From NCBI GenBank assembly GCA_947650285.1, contig CANTFL010000073.1, positions 186,001 through 250,000 on the forward strand: a stretch of 64,000 bases of DNA, written 5' to 3'. Positions within the stretch are counted from its first letter, which is position 1; every line of letters begins with the position of its first letter. The stretch is from Hyaloperonospora brassicae. Taxonomy: Eukaryota > Oomycota > Peronosporomycetes > Peronosporales > Peronosporaceae. This document shows positions 1 to 12,700 of this stretch, piece by piece. The notes beneath the pieces were generated by a model. The model was not told the DNA's origin. It saw only the letters and a list, made by a program, of their open reading frames with translations, and did no database searches. Both the position numbers and the translations under genes were made by a program.

Positions 1-1907
1 TTTGTTTCATTAGAATTCGTGTAAGGTTGATCGGGTAAAGGAAATAATCGATGGTTCTTACTACACACAAATTTAAATAATGAAGCATGCGTAGATGTTT
101 ATATTTGGCGTGGTATATACGCATAGTTCTAACAGAACAAAATTTTTGGAAAAAGCCCAAACGATTAGTAAGTATACTTAGAATGAACGCCTCTCTTGCA
201 GATTTATGGTACGACTGATAGTTCTGGAATCATCAAATATTCTATACTGCGTTGGCTCTATATTTATGAAGTGGATATATTATACAATATCGAATTAAAA
301 CGAATTGCTTAATATGCCTTAAATATGTAAGATGAAGCCATTCTGTCTTTCCAGATCCGCCTTGATGAGCACACGTATCATTAATTCATTGACACTTTTG
401 ATTAAGAATTATAATAGTTCCTAAACAATTCATACTAATTGCCCGAATGATGTCCCCCAAGGACTTTTTTGAAAAAAACGGATCTTTCCACCCGTATTGC
501 TGTTGCCTCTAATTTATTTTAGAAAATACAAAACATCTTTGAGTAACGTTGCAATACCGCATGACTGTGGCAGGTGCTTTACAGCGAAAGGGTCAGCAGA
601 TCTTGATGAATATAACGACCATAAACATAGATAATTGGAGAATTGCGATGGGATGTGCCAAAACATTCATATGACATCATATCTACTTTAAAGACCCAAA
701 CTTATATTTACAGAGGTATGCACACAATAGTAGGATGTTATAACACAAACTAAGGCACATGTAAAGGGTTTATTCACAATTCAAAGTCGTCTGCGCGCGT
801 TACGATGCCAATGATATGCTTCGTTTTTAATACCGTCAACAGTGTCTACAAAGAGTCTCACATTTATCTATGCCATAGACAAGATAAAACGCGCTTTATG
901 GCGCCCTGTATAACGAGCAGACACCTTATAAACATAGATTACTGAGTTGAAAGTTTAACGACCATGAGATTGAAGTTGAATTCGCGGTTAAGTGATGTCA
1001 AATTGTAATACTTCATATTGCGTGTTGATGCATGGACTTCACATCTTGTGTATTGTGCGGACCATGGCATTAAATTTAAAAAAGTTTTTTTTAGTCTAAT
1101 ACACTCATTTTTGCATTATAATACCGCGTGCGTGGTTCGCGTTTTCTCGGTGTTTGTCGCAGCGTGGCTGGGAAATCGACAAACTGTGCGTAGAGTATAG
1201 AAAATTTTGGTAAAGTTTTCTTTCAGATACTTGCGACCGAGCTCTCCTAGATGTTCGCTTATGATTGCTATCTCTACGTGTCCTAAATGTAAAACTTGTT
1301 AATATGTGTAAGGTGATAACTTGCGGCACCCACTATTTATAAAAGCTATAAACTGAAGGACTATTTGTCTGTTCACAAAACAATATTTTAGCCATGTCAA
1401 CATAAGTACCCCCAAGCTTTTACTACAGGAATAATGGTGTACAACCCAGCTAGTTTGACGCTGCTAGTGAGGGTAGAATTATCTTTCTTCACCTTCAATG
1501 TTTACGTATTTAATGGTCTATGTCAGATGCACAAAAGATACATTTATATATCTCACGTGAAATGCTAAGCATATCCTGATTCCGATCACAATCATATGAT
1601 AGCTTGGACAGTCGCGCAAGATATACTTCATGTACGGTCCAGTGAATTTATAGATATCGGCCAGTGAATATCCTAACGACGTCGCGTTGGTCAAATGCGT
1701 GTGTGATTATACAACCATAACTATAACTGGCGTATAAACGAATTATTTTCTAATACTACTTGTTCTATAGCACATAGTACTTATATTTCATATCGATATG
1801 GTATATATTAATCCTATTACTGATACTACAATATTTTAATGTACCTGCATTGACCTATCCGCTTTGAGCATAAAAATTTAGTTTTGATCAGATAATTGTA
1901 TTCAGGG
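1..1907. other. AT-rich gene-free interval
   Basis: No reading frame longer than about 75 codons and no recognisable protein motif is visible on either strand. Composition is AT-rich compared with the genic parts of the window. I see no repeat shared with other parts of the window. Confidence 0.6.
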
Positions 1908-1968
1908 AATTGCTAAATTTACACCCCGTTTCCTTAGATTCACACCCTTCCTTCAAAATCCTATATAT
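1908..1968 (+). repeat. Left terminal inverted repeat of the 1908-4024 element
   Basis: Begins aattgctaaatt and contains acacccc and cacaccctt blocks. Pairs with 4024-3964 read on the other strand, with only a few mismatches. Confidence 0.8.
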
Positions 1969-1971
1969 AAG

Positions 1972-2259
1972 GTCGAAACCGAGACGGGTACTGACTCAAT
2001 TGAGCTTGCCGAAGCCGCTGCAATCGGTGAGACGGCTGTCTTTGCCGATGCATCTGACGTTGCTAGAGAGGCTGAAGCTGTGACGCTTACCGCGCAAACG
2101 GTAGCCGTTGCCGAGTCTATGACGGTTGTCGAGAAGGAGAAGATGAACGTTGGCGCTACATTGGAGGGTGCTGTCGAGGTACAGGAGGCCAACGTCGAGC
2201 AAGCGGATACCGATGACAAACCCGCATCTACTTTTATCATGGAGACGAAGAGCAGCTAA
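1972..2259 (+). pseudogene. Ala/Glu/Val-rich open frame inside the 1908-4024 transposon (captured fragment?)
   Basis: The + strand is open from inside the left inverted repeat to a TAA at 2257-2259. It encodes an acidic, Ala/Glu/Val-rich segment with many EA and VE dipeptides and ends in METKSS. There is no ATG at its start, so it is a partial frame. Its composition (high GC, regular codons) differs sharply from the surrounding AT-rich DNA. It may be a host exon fragment carried by the transposon or part of a transposon protein; I do not recognise a family. The reverse strand is also open, so strand assignment rests only on amino-acid plausibility. Confidence 0.35.
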
Positions 2260-3963
2260 GCTTTGAGTGGAGGAAACGGCTACATTTTTACACGAACGTA
2301 CCGTCTCCAGCTAAGTAGAAACGCCGCTGACCATCACACGCAGGACCAAAGTGTATATTTTTCTCACGATGAAGTTTCAGCCGCATTCTGGTGATGCAAA
2401 GACCACTGCCACCACAACGTGGATACGGAAGTAGAAACTGTCGTTCATGAATACAGGAGATCAATACCATCATCCTCGATACGCTTTTTGATACGAGGCG
2501 ACGTACTATTCGTTGTTACCATCTCGAACTTTGCTTTAATCTGCACGGTCAGCTTTGTGCCATGTATGATCGATCGACACGTGTACTTCGTGACTTGGAA
2601 CATAACCTCGTCAAGCGTAAACGTCACGATACAAAGATTCATTCGAGGATAGTTGATCACAACAGCATTCCTCACTGCCTCTCTATTTTCCGTGATACCT
2701 GTATGTTCCTCATGAGATGTTCACTTCGGCGGCACAAGTACAGCAAGTGACTGTGGCTATGTGGAGAAAAGCGCGTATGAGCTGCTCGGTAAGTTGTGTC
2801 AGCGATTGTTTTGCTGCATTCTTTGCTGCTACAAAGATAAGGCTCACGAGGTCTTCGGACCGTCAACTTGAGATTGCAAGGCGCTCCTTCATGCAGAACA
2901 CCGCCTCCGGCCCGAGACCTTATCTACATGGAGAGACGAGTGCTGTAGCACTTGCAGAAAACTGATCTGGAGGTCGAGTCAGTATCTCGTAGTAGGTAGA
3001 TGACGTCGAATATACATACACACGAACTATACCATTCGCTTACTTGTTCACATGCTACAAATTGACAACTAATTAGCTGGAATGCAGGTACTAGTTCCTC
3101 CTCGAGGTGGTCAGCATGCACTTGACCGGATCGTCAGTCACTGCATGCGTTTGTCGCACTCGTATCCAAAACATCGGAGCTGAGGTGTCGTCATACAAAG
3201 TCTTTCTATCTCTCTCAATGACTTCACCACGTAGCTGCTAACATACGCAGTGCATGTGATGATATGTGTATTGTATACACAACAGAGTAATTGATGTGTA
3301 CGATAGTCGCTACTACCTGCAGACAAAGCGATCGCATTCGATGGCCATTTCCGTCCATCTTCACCTGTGTGACCTGACCACGAACGGTTTAGTCGCTGCA
3401 GTGCTGTCGCAATCAAATCAGTTGACGTTGCAGAGAGCTTCGTATAGTGTTAATAGAATGCAGTGGACGTCGCTCGGTCCGTTACAGCCCAACTCTTGTG
3501 CGACCACTTTAGCATTGAACCTGTCGCGCACATTTTGCGTGTTCCCACTTCGATTGCTACGCATTGTCACAAGTGCTGCTGTGCGTCCTCGTTTCTTCTT
3601 CTGATTACGTTCCACAACTTGGACAGAGGCCATCTGAACACGTGCAAAAAAATCGCAAAGCTCAGCTCGACTTCCAGACCAGCGCATTTGTTACTTCAGA
3701 CAGCACGGTAGCGTCGGATGCTTTGTCGTGTGCTTTATTTGCTCGTCTTGTTTGGCATTTTGCGCACACATGACCGATATTAGCGCCTCGAGCCACGCGC
3801 CCCACCGTTGCCGGAACGTGTTTATCGATACTGACATTTGTGAATAAATACAGGCGTGATTAGTATCTTATGTATTTTTTTACGTATTTCTTGCCAATTC
3901 ATGGCCTAGGTTTTTGAGTAATACCTATGTCAGAAATCAAATCTGAAAACGAATAAGGATTTT

Positions 3964-4024
3964 GGATATAAAATTTTGAAGGAAGGGTGTGAATCCAAGG
4001 AAAAGGGGTGTGAATTTAGCAATT
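3964..4024 (-). repeat. Right terminal inverted repeat of the 1908-4024 element
   Basis: Inverted partner of 1908-1968. The outer ~45 bp are almost identical and the inner end is more diverged. Confidence 0.8.
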
Positions 4025-7000
4025 CAGTTTTATTTATTTAGTCCTCAAAATAGACCTAGGAAATTTCTAAAAATTAATCAAAAGCATTCTTTATTACGTA
4101 CCTGATATGTATTTTCTAAAGCGATTGCAGGCATCAATGCACATGGATTACGTCGTCAAGGCCAGATTCCAACACCTGTACCAGATTATATATGAATGAG
4201 ACAAGACTTGGGAAAAAGATGGATCATGGCTGAACTTCAAGGGCGGTATTGCAGCTAAACAATAGGGTCGATAAATTATAGGACACATAGAATTTAAAAT
4301 CAATTCCTTCGATTAATAGATGCATTCGGTATAGTTTCGCCTCAGGACTACTCCCATTGAGTGCGCCTCACGACATCGGTTTCATAAATTACATACAAAT
4401 TGGTATCTGCACCTTGATTGTGGGCGCCACCGTTCTGGGTCGATGAACTACATATCCAAAAGCTTAAAGCATTCGGAGAGGCATTTGCAGTTTCTGGTTG
4501 AATAGTCGGTACATGATCAAAGCTGTCAATATAGCTATATTACAAGATTCTGCCTGGGACTTTTGATCATTACGTATCAATTGATATGAATACCGTATGC
4601 ATCAAATCTTGTTTAGAGAAGACGCAGCGAAAAGTTTTTTTCGCTTGCCTGTTTGGTTGTGGAGCCAGCTGAAATAGCTAGATGCCAGTAGACCTTATGC
4701 GGTAGTTAATTCCACTAATTTGAACCGTTCCTATATAAGATCAATGAGAATTATTGTCAAGTTAAGTTTAGATCTGGGAGTACATTGGCTCATTCATGTC
4801 TGCAAAGCTCGAATTGTAAATTACATGTTATTACTTTCGAAGATTAAAATAAGTTTAAATTTTAGCCTACTATTTGGTGGGGCATTCACACCAGCTAATA
4901 TCCTGATTATTTGACGTCGGTCAAATCGTATTAATGCGTCGACCAATACATTTCCAGGCTCAAGCTCGAAGTATCTAGGAATATCTATCCTGAAGAAGGA
5001 CTGCTAACTATCTCTTCACTGCATTCGTCAACATTTGAATCGTTACATTAAGGCAAAATGTGAGTAGTGTATCTCGTTTTCATTGGACAGATAGACTATA
5101 TGCTATATATAAACCTTATTGCCTTGTGTTGCGACGGATGCATCTGCATTGACAAAGATATAGTAGATAACGGCATTAGTATATCTAATAAAGCTTCTAC
5201 TTTATACATTAATGGACCCTCAATCTTTATCTTATATAATGGATAAAAAATACATAGGTCAGCAACAAACTAGTTTGGGCTCAAAAAGTCAAAATCTTCT
5301 TTTACTTGGAAACTACCATTCACAGCGTCAACCAGAATAGCACCTAAAAAATTATTTAAAAACAAATTAAACAGACTGAAAGGCACCAATGGCTAAGTTG
5401 TTCGCCTTTGTAGTGTATTCTTTTCGATAGCGTACAGAATGATATGATTGCATTAACTTTTTATACTACGGCTATACGAAATCTAATGAACTATTTTCGT
5501 TGTATACGATAACACGTTTCTAACAAAACAAATATGTACCTGCTCAATGACCTATATCACCCCTATTTCCAATTAATTGATGATGATCGGGTTCAGGACA
5601 CTGTTATACCTACAAGTATATAGTACCTTATCGGATCCGTACTTAGGTTGTAAAAAAGCTTATATTGCACTTTTTCAATAAAACTGTGCGTCGCATTGAT
5701 AATCACAATCTTACTACGGAGCCGCGGTGTCGGTCTACCCTCAATGTAATTTTCGTAAAATCTTCTTCTACTATTTCAAGTGTAAACTGAACAAATATAT
5801 CTTTTGACTGATGTAGCGGTAATTTATAGATTTCCCCCAATATTCGAAATTTCACCTACTAATCAGTGCAGTGAGACCATTGACGTCGTAAAATCTGGAT
5901 TGGACCGTGCATAAATTGGCAGGGAGTATACGCCCTGAATTTAAACATGTGCTAAGTCTCACTCTATTAGCGAGACTACATCATTTCAAAAGTGCTTATC
6001 TCAAAAATCCTTCAACAAGAGGGTAAAATAGCCTATCAAAAGTAATTCAATACCGTGTCTGCAAGCGACGGATGTATAATGTACGAAATACAAGGTAATG
6101 TACATCAACTGCTGAAAATCTGGCGAAGTCTTGCTATTGATTTTTTGTGTAAATTAAAGCAGCGTTTGCGATATCCTTTCTGCTTGAAGCGTATAAATTG
6201 TTTTGGAGTATCCGTACCGGTGCCAAGGTTACCCTGTATCCTTGCGATCCCAGGTAATAGAAAAATAAAGTTGTTATGTTTATTTGGTCATGATGATGGT
6301 AGAATCTCGTCACCGTAGCCACACAAGTCAAAAACTTCGGCTGTCAGGTGGATTATAAACACCAAACAAACAATTAAGACTTTCATCGAACAATATATGC
6401 TAAGCGCAGATAATACACAACATTTGTAGTACCAAGATTTCTCTTTTGTAAGCTTACCATAATAGAAACCTTATAATTCACTGAGGCTGCTACATAGTTA
6501 ATCAGGACCAGACACGGTATATATGCGATCCATGTTTTTAATACGCGTGCCTATTAAAATGATAGCAACTTGCACTATAAGCGCTCAATTTGTGCACTGA
6601 TCATTCTTTAGGGAGTGATTGATTCGAGTCACCGGTTCATATAGAATTTGATCGCCTTCACTCTAAGCATGGTTACATTAAAAGATTCATATAATTGTAT
6701 TAAGAGCATACCGAGATGGTCTACTCATTTGGTGTTGGCATCAAGAACTTGTTTGTCGGTGTTTTTTTTGCCCATAAAATTCATGAAAAATTATGTTAAT
6801 GGGAATATGATGCTATATGATGATGTATTAATCAATTCCATGGAAAAATATAAAAAAATAGTTTTGAAGAAAAAGGTAAGAACCGCTTTATTCTTATTCG
6901 AATTTTTAGTGTTCATTACATCCAATCAAATCATTTATCGACCCGAAATTTTCCTTGCAACAAGCAGCTATTTATTCCTTTCTGATGAGCTAAGTGTAAG

Positions 7001-7117
7001 CTACACGCAAGCCAAAAGTATCAAACGTGATTGACTTAACGTCCCCTATCTATAGCGCTTCTGCACTCAGGTGAGAGTTTATCTGAGGCCAAATTCCTCT
7101 AGTAGATAAACTGGTGT
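4025..7117. other. AT-rich gene-free interval
   Basis: Only short frames are present. The longest (6648-7034, +) starts at a non-ATG codon and is Lys/Leu/Ile/Phe-rich in the way expected of chance frames in AT-rich DNA. No motif or internal repeat was recognised. Confidence 0.5.
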
Positions 7118-7342
7118 TGTAACGGGGTGAGCCCGTTACATAAAAGTTGATACGAATGTATTAATTTTGGGTATTAGCTATTTAAATAATACTCAACAAA
7201 TATTGCTCGAGAAGAGGTGATGCTGGCGGAATACTGCCCCCGAGGGTGATATTCTTGGGGTACTCCACTATTTGCTTGATGCGGTTACATCAACCAAACT
7301 AGTCACCAATTGCTGCTGGACGCGCGCAATGGGTGGAGAGTA
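7118..7342 (-). repeat. Solo-LTR-like repeat, copy 1
   Basis: Starts with the palindromic LTR end TGTAACGGGGTGAGCCCGTTACA (7118-7140) and, about 165 bp further in, holds a block (7300-7342) that is the reverse complement of a block shared by copies at 11814 and 28466. The order end-palindrome, gap, shared block is the same in all three copies. TGTAAC...GTTACA termini also close the LTRs of the gypsy element in this window. No adjacent coding sequence of the same element is seen, so this is a solo or truncated LTR. Confidence 0.6.
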
Positions 7343-9810
7343 AGAGATCCACATAGTAGATGGTAGTGTAATATGTGTAGATAAAGAAGAAAGATGATTT
7401 ACGAAGAAACATATTTGTATCAAGTATCGTTCTACTTTTTCGTTAGACAGAGAATTCGAGTTCTGTTTGCTCCGGTTGCGCTTCCTCGCCACGCGTATAT
7501 GCCATCAGGAGCACATGGTCTTGTAATCAGTCAACACAAGGTCTGGCCAATCATGTGTAAGAGCGTGCTCTCTTAAAGGGATGGTAGACCAAAACGCTTG
7601 CAGTTCTCCGTCTCATGGATTAGCACTTGCGTGCTATTCTTCGTATGAATCGCTATATTTGCTAAACTACTTGCCATTTGGTTGAAGTGTCGAAGAAAAT
7701 GCTTTCACGCGATGACCCGCAGGTTGTCCGCAAGTGTCCGACAGTCTAAATAATTATCCCTTATGTGTCACGCAGTTGATGTTTTGCGAAGGCGAAGCTG
7801 TCTTAAGATAACAGTGCCATCACCAGACACATGTATCAAAAAAATTGTAGCAAAGCGGTTTGTGAAGTCCAGACATAATATCCTTATACCCATCCCAGCC
7901 AAACGTGGTGCTTGGTGCCGCAAGCGATAAACTAAACATCCAGAGTACCCATAAATCCTAATCCATCGCCCCCGCATGCTAGAATAAATCGAGCCCGAGC
8001 TGCTTGGAACTGGGTTTCTTCAAGATTGACCTTAACTTTTTGTATCGGAAGTTATTTGTATGATTCCGGTGATTGGCAATCGTAAAGGCTAAAGTTTGGC
8101 TAGTGAAGGCCTTACGCTCCACCCGCGCAGCAAAATGGACCAGTAGATCCGTTGTTAAGTCGAAGTTCCACTTTTGAAGCGTGATATGTATCTGGAAAAG
8201 ACTAACTAGAGCAGAATTATCGAAAGCTGGATCAACTCACAAGCGCTGGACCTTTGCACCTGCAGCGACATTATCATACATCCTGGAGATCTCATCCGAC
8301 TCCAAGTCAGCAGTTAAGGAGGAGAATATTATACATCCAGTTGCACACATTAGCTCGTGCAGATGTTGGGATAGCGCCATTTATATATGGTATACCATTT
8401 TCCATATCCCTACCGGAATTTTGGGAGGAATTTTTGTAAAAATGTGTAGGGAATATCCCCGCCGAAAGAATAAGTACAGAGATATCCACGTTATTAAGAT
8501 ATCTTTCAGAGTATAGAGGCGGCTATTACATCCCAAAAGATGTGGAAAACGCGTATATAGTTGAGGCGCTACATACCGGTATAAGCCAACGTCTAATCTG
8601 GCGGACGTCAACCCACAGAAGAATCACCCGAAATTGCATGAGATACAACAATACATTCCCTCAAATTGCTTCACCTGGAATGTAATATAAATAAATATAA
8701 GTTACCTGATTAATACCCGAATTTATGACAGGGTGATCTACAAACCGAGGTTCTTTCCTATAAGTTATCTTATAGAAGTCTTTACGCCGGCGACAACTAA
8801 GCGTTGCTCATCATCAATACCGACATACTTTTAAAAAGCTTGTGCGGGTGCTAGCCAGTATTATACGATTAATGACCGGTTGTGAAGTGATCGCGATGAG
8901 CTGATACTGTTTTTCTATCTATATTTGTAAAAAGCTTGTGAGCTGCGTCCGAGAGGTACACCCAAGCATAAAAATTGAAGCTCAAAACCCGAGAGGATGA
9001 TCTAAAATTGAACGCTGCTAGGTGCAAATTAACTATAGTCATTCTGGCCTCAAAATGAAGAGCAAGTGGGACGGCACTCATTGTGAGGTTTGCAAAAAAG
9101 AGCAACAGTAATGGATTTCTGTAAAGTATGCCAGCAATCCAACTATCAGTGTTTACAGTGCTGTAGCCGAGAGATTCACATAGGTATGGAAGATAATCGC
9201 ACCAGGTCGTAAAAATCTCCAGTAAAAACGAGCGTAATATAGATTCGGCTATTCAGCGCTGCATAAAGACTTTCATGTGGTAATGGCTCGCTGGACCTAA
9301 TATAAAGCGAATAGATCGCGAAGGACACATTATGTATCTGTAACGCAATGAATACATAGAACCGCGAATAAAATGATGCAAGTAGGCAGCCATGTCTGTG
9401 CAATATTTGGAGCGAAACCTTCACTTGCAGCTATCATTACTTCGGATCAAATTGAATGGCAGAAAAACGGTCGATCTCAGCCGTCCTCCGGGGTACTGAA
9501 CCGACGAAAAATTGGATGCTATGCGCACCTGGAAAGTTGTCCTGCAATTAGTTTTGTTAATACTGTCCAGATTAACACGACGATTACTGGGTATAAACCA
9601 CCTTAATCAGATCTGGTATCGCCGCCCTGTGGATAAATCTTCAATAACTAATTTTTAACATATTGTTGATCAGTTTGCGATGCCGAGGCCAGGCTGAGAC
9701 AAATACCACATCCAGAGCCACAAAGGGGCATTCCGACATGGTATAGCCATCGTAGCTTTAGATAGAGAGTGATTAGAATGCGTCTTTGTGATATATCGTG
9801 CATCTGCCGC
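7343..9810. other. No identified gene; possible eroded 3' part of the LINE
   Basis: Frames of 60-111 codons occur on both strands but none shows a recognisable motif. As the LINE reverse transcriptase at 10.1-10.6 kb reads on the - strand, its C-terminal domain and 3' UTR would be expected here, but I cannot identify them. Confidence 0.4.
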
Positions 9811-10130
9811 CTAGAGTGCCGAATCACCCATGCTAGATATAGGCCGTATTTGCTTCTTTAAAATTTGAACTGTCTGCATAGTCGGCCAAGCGTGGCGAGC
9901 TACATTATGTATTGCCTGTACAAACATTGCCAACCCACCAGTGCTAACTGTTTGATGATGAGTGCCTTCTAGAGTCCCAGTCGAATTTGGATAGTTAAGC
10001 GGAGTCGGCCCTTGTTTTCCAACCGTCGGTCCGCTCGAAACATGCAGATTGATATACCTACTACGCACGTGGACTGTTTTAAATTTAACTGCCACGTCTT
10101 AAGTGAAAATATGATACAGACCGTCACGAT

Positions 10131-11100
10131 TTAGAGCATGTAAACAAGTATATCATTATTTGTTATTGTTCTTGATGCCTTCCTAAGCGTATCAAGAGAG
10201 TCAATTGGCTGAGAAATATAGTGAGAATTTAATAAAAAAAGTGCAGTACCGTCCGCATACCTCGCCACTATGAGGTTTTGACGTAGTATTTGAGTCGTCA
10301 ACACCACTCCAGCTAAAAGATTAGAGTCATTATAGTGGTGATATAGAGGTACCAGAGCCAAAGTACAAAGGACATGTGAAAACTAACATCCTTGTCGGGT
10401 GCCGCTCGTAATGCTTACTTCGCGTGACCGTTCACCATTTGCCAAGAACCGCCATGAGACTCCATTTATTATGTTTATAATGACATATTGAAAAGTTGAT
10501 AGAGTGCTCGGGACATCTTAATGCAGCGTGAGAACCGGCATTTGAGCGATTTGTAGGCTTTTGCAAAGTCCAAAAGAAGAACTTAGATATTACGGGCCGC
10601 TGAGGAAATGCCCATCTTTACCTATGCAGCCGCATATTATGCACGTTGCAATACAGAGCAATATATGCTGGTGTAAGTGAAAGTGACAAGACATTGTGGC
10701 TCGCACATCCGTCACTATCAAGAGATAAAAAAGGTTTATTACACGCATTTAGCAGCGAAAATGGTCGGTAATACATCGGATTGCTTCTATCCCCCTTTGT
10801 TTAGTCAAAGAAATATATGCCACCAGGAATGAAGGGAGAGGATGAAGAAGTTAAGAAAGAAAAGCACGGCGGTGCTAGTCATTTCCCAAGTCGTTTTGCC
10901 CTCTTGACTTTTTCACAATCGCAAAGGTTTAGTGCAGAATTTACGAGACCTGATGTGATGAGCATTTCAGCTTCAAGGATACCCACGTCATTTAATGAAC
11001 CCGATCCCATACAATTGAACGCCATCTCTTTATTGCTACGAGTGTGGTGGGACACATGGAGTATAGGTCTCCATGCGTTAGCCAGGGTGCTTGGGTTATC
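10131..11100 (-). pseudogene. LINE reverse transcriptase fragment
   Basis: Read on the - strand, in order: a linker with ANAWRPIL..SHHTRSN (about 11080), then LLLDFAKAY (about 10583-10551, the conserved DFxKAYD block), SGTRQGC (about 10395, the QG motif followed by a stop where PLSPLLF is expected), and YADGTALFLLNS (about 10255, the YADD active site with the second Asp replaced by Gly). The catalytic change, stops and frameshifts show it is dead. These blocks are established non-LTR reverse transcriptase motifs, so the family call is firm although the clade is not. Confidence 0.75.
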
Positions 11101-11813
11101 GTAAAATAGTCGCTTCCGTCGTAATCAGGAATAAGGTTTTCTTCAAATTCGCCATAACGTAAGAGACCGAAAGAACATCACCTGCCTCGACATAATCCGG
11201 TTCGATTTATTTCTCTATAGCGTTCTTTAGATGATGGATTAGCTAGGTATGCTGGGCATTTCCTTCTAGCGTAGGAAACGATGAGATAAAATTTCTACTG
11301 TAGGATGACATACTGTCGGTAAAAATGCCTTATCTTCTTGCGACATGTATTTTTTCTCCGTTTAAAATTTTTTTAGTATAATTATTTGCCACGTCTTTGT
11401 TTAGTAAAACTTAATGCAAAGCCGCTTCTGTGAGTTCAGAAAGTTATGCTGGGGACGCGCCGAGCATTCCCTAAGCTCTACAATGACGTTACCGTCGGCC
11501 CTCGCGAGAGCTCACGAGGGCACGGGGTAGCTAGAGGCATCCTGCGTATGCAATTTTAGTATCATAATTGCCAATGAAACCGGACACAGTAAGCTACGCT
11601 CTTTTAAAAGTGCGCATTAAGCTATCCCTGAATGCAGCAAAAACTAGTGCCATGTTAAATGGCGAGCACAGTACGCACAGTAAAATGATTTATTACTAAA
11701 CGACTCCGCTTTATTTTTAAGACAGGAAAATAGTATACTCACGTCCAATATAACTGTCTACTTGTTTTTAGTTCTGTCTTGACTGTACGAATTCGACCAT
11801 GTATGGTAATTTT

Positions 11814-12008
11814 TACTCACCACCATTGCGCGCGTCCAGCAGCGATTGGTGGAGTGATACAATGCTTATATATAACCAAAGAGTTTAAACTTGGGCCACT
11901 GCGACAAAATTACTTTTTAGTGATATTGTAGTGACAATATTATACTTAATTTTCTCGACATTTATTGTCATAAATGACAATATAATGTAACAGGCCCACC
12001 CCGATTCA
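11814..12008 (+). repeat. Solo-LTR-like repeat, copy 2 (nested in the LINE)
   Basis: Opens with tactcaccaccattgcgcg... (shared block, 11814-11863), includes a TATA-like run (tatatata at about 11874), and closes with a degraded version of the TGTAACGGGCTCACCCCGTTACA end palindrome at 11986-12008. Same layout as the copies at 7118 (inverted) and 28466. It separates the LINE endonuclease from the RT linker. Confidence 0.55.
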
Positions 12009-12278
12009 GCAAAAGTAAGCATTTACGCGGAAATGTCACACGAGATATCACATCGGTCAAGCTCAATTTTAAATGACCACAGTCTCGCTTAATCATTGAC
12101 GTATAACCATACTAGACGAATAGACTTTGGTCCGTAATCAGTAGTCGTATAGGTATCCGTGGGGTACTCCAGGTGGAAATCTTGCACCATAGTCATCTCC
12201 AGCCAACAAAATGAGGAAAAACCGGTATTGGTAATGCATGGACCAGTATGTTGAGCACAAAAGCTTTCCGAGGCATGC

Positions 12279-12644
12279 CTAGAAGCTGCTAAACATGTGA
12301 TCGGTTAGAATAAGCATGATCATACAGTGAAATTTACCGCCACTTTTACATGATGAAGAGGCGGTACCGGAATGCCGATAAGCCTCCAATAAAAAGCTTT
12401 CGATTTTTTGAACTGGTGCATATACGTTCACCAAAAGAATAGGACTATTGTCAAATGTGACATGTAGAGCCATGAAATGTTGCGACCACAACCCTGGACA
12501 AAAGACGTGATACGTATATAGGCTGAGCGAGGGTAATAAGGGGAAAGTTGCCAATACCCCAAAATTCTGGTTGGCTGCGGACCTATGTGAGAGGGTCAAG
12601 CTCCTTGTCCTCGCCGGTGTCACCGGTGAGATGCACGCAATCAC
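12279..12644 (-). pseudogene. LINE endonuclease fragment
   Basis: The - strand frame contains FMALHVTF..SPILLVNVYAP, the pattern of an apurinic/apyrimidinic-type LINE endonuclease strand (hydrophobic strand followed by VNVYAP). It is preceded by a segment resembling the GVA(I/V)LL region. The N-terminal catalytic residues are not readable and the C-terminal end runs into unrelated codons. This enzyme nicks target DNA to prime reverse transcription; this copy is truncated and inactive. Confidence 0.6.
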
Positions 12645-12700
12645 GTATATTCAGCAATACACTCTTCCTTTACGTGAGATTAAGTTTGAAGAACAGCCTC

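Larger units (their letters stand above)
1908..4024. mobile_element. 2.1-kb DNA transposon with ~60-bp terminal inverted repeats (MULE-like?)
   Basis: The two ends are inverted copies of each other over about 60 bp (1908-1968 and 3964-4024), each holding two spaced acaccc-type blocks. The interior is markedly more GC-rich than its flanks. It holds an Ala/Glu-rich + strand frame near the left end and short - strand frames (for example 3687-3418, with a basic KKKRGR run) that vaguely resemble oomycete Mutator-like proteins. No complete transposase is readable, so it is a non-autonomous or dead copy. A clear target-site duplication is not visible; only CAG borders both ends. The superfamily is inferred from the acaccc-rich terminal repeats, which resemble those of the MULEs elsewhere here. 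Confidence 0.7.
9811..12700 (-). mobile_element. Decayed non-LTR retrotransposon (LINE, Tx1/L1-like)
   Basis: Three pieces lie in the right order and spacing for one LINE ORF2 read right to left: an endonuclease-like segment (12644-12279), a pre-RT linker (about 11100-10880) and a reverse transcriptase core (10583-10131). A solo-LTR-like repeat (11814-12008) sits between endonuclease and linker, consistent with a later insertion. Frames are broken by stops and shifts throughout, so the element is dead. Ends, poly-A tail and target-site duplication were not found, so the limits given are those of recognisable coding sequence. Confidence 0.65.

Noticed and set aside
1901..1910. Possible target-site duplication of the 1908-4024 element
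   Set aside because: Only CAG is shared by both flanks; too short to call.
6648..7034. 128-codon + strand frame in AT-rich DNA
   Set aside because: Starts at a non-ATG codon, Ile/Leu/Lys/Phe-rich, no motif, no neighbours; likely chance.
10817..11104. 95-codon + strand frame
   Set aside because: The - strand over the same bases encodes the LINE pre-RT linker (ANAWRPIL..SHHTRSN), so the + frame is a shadow.
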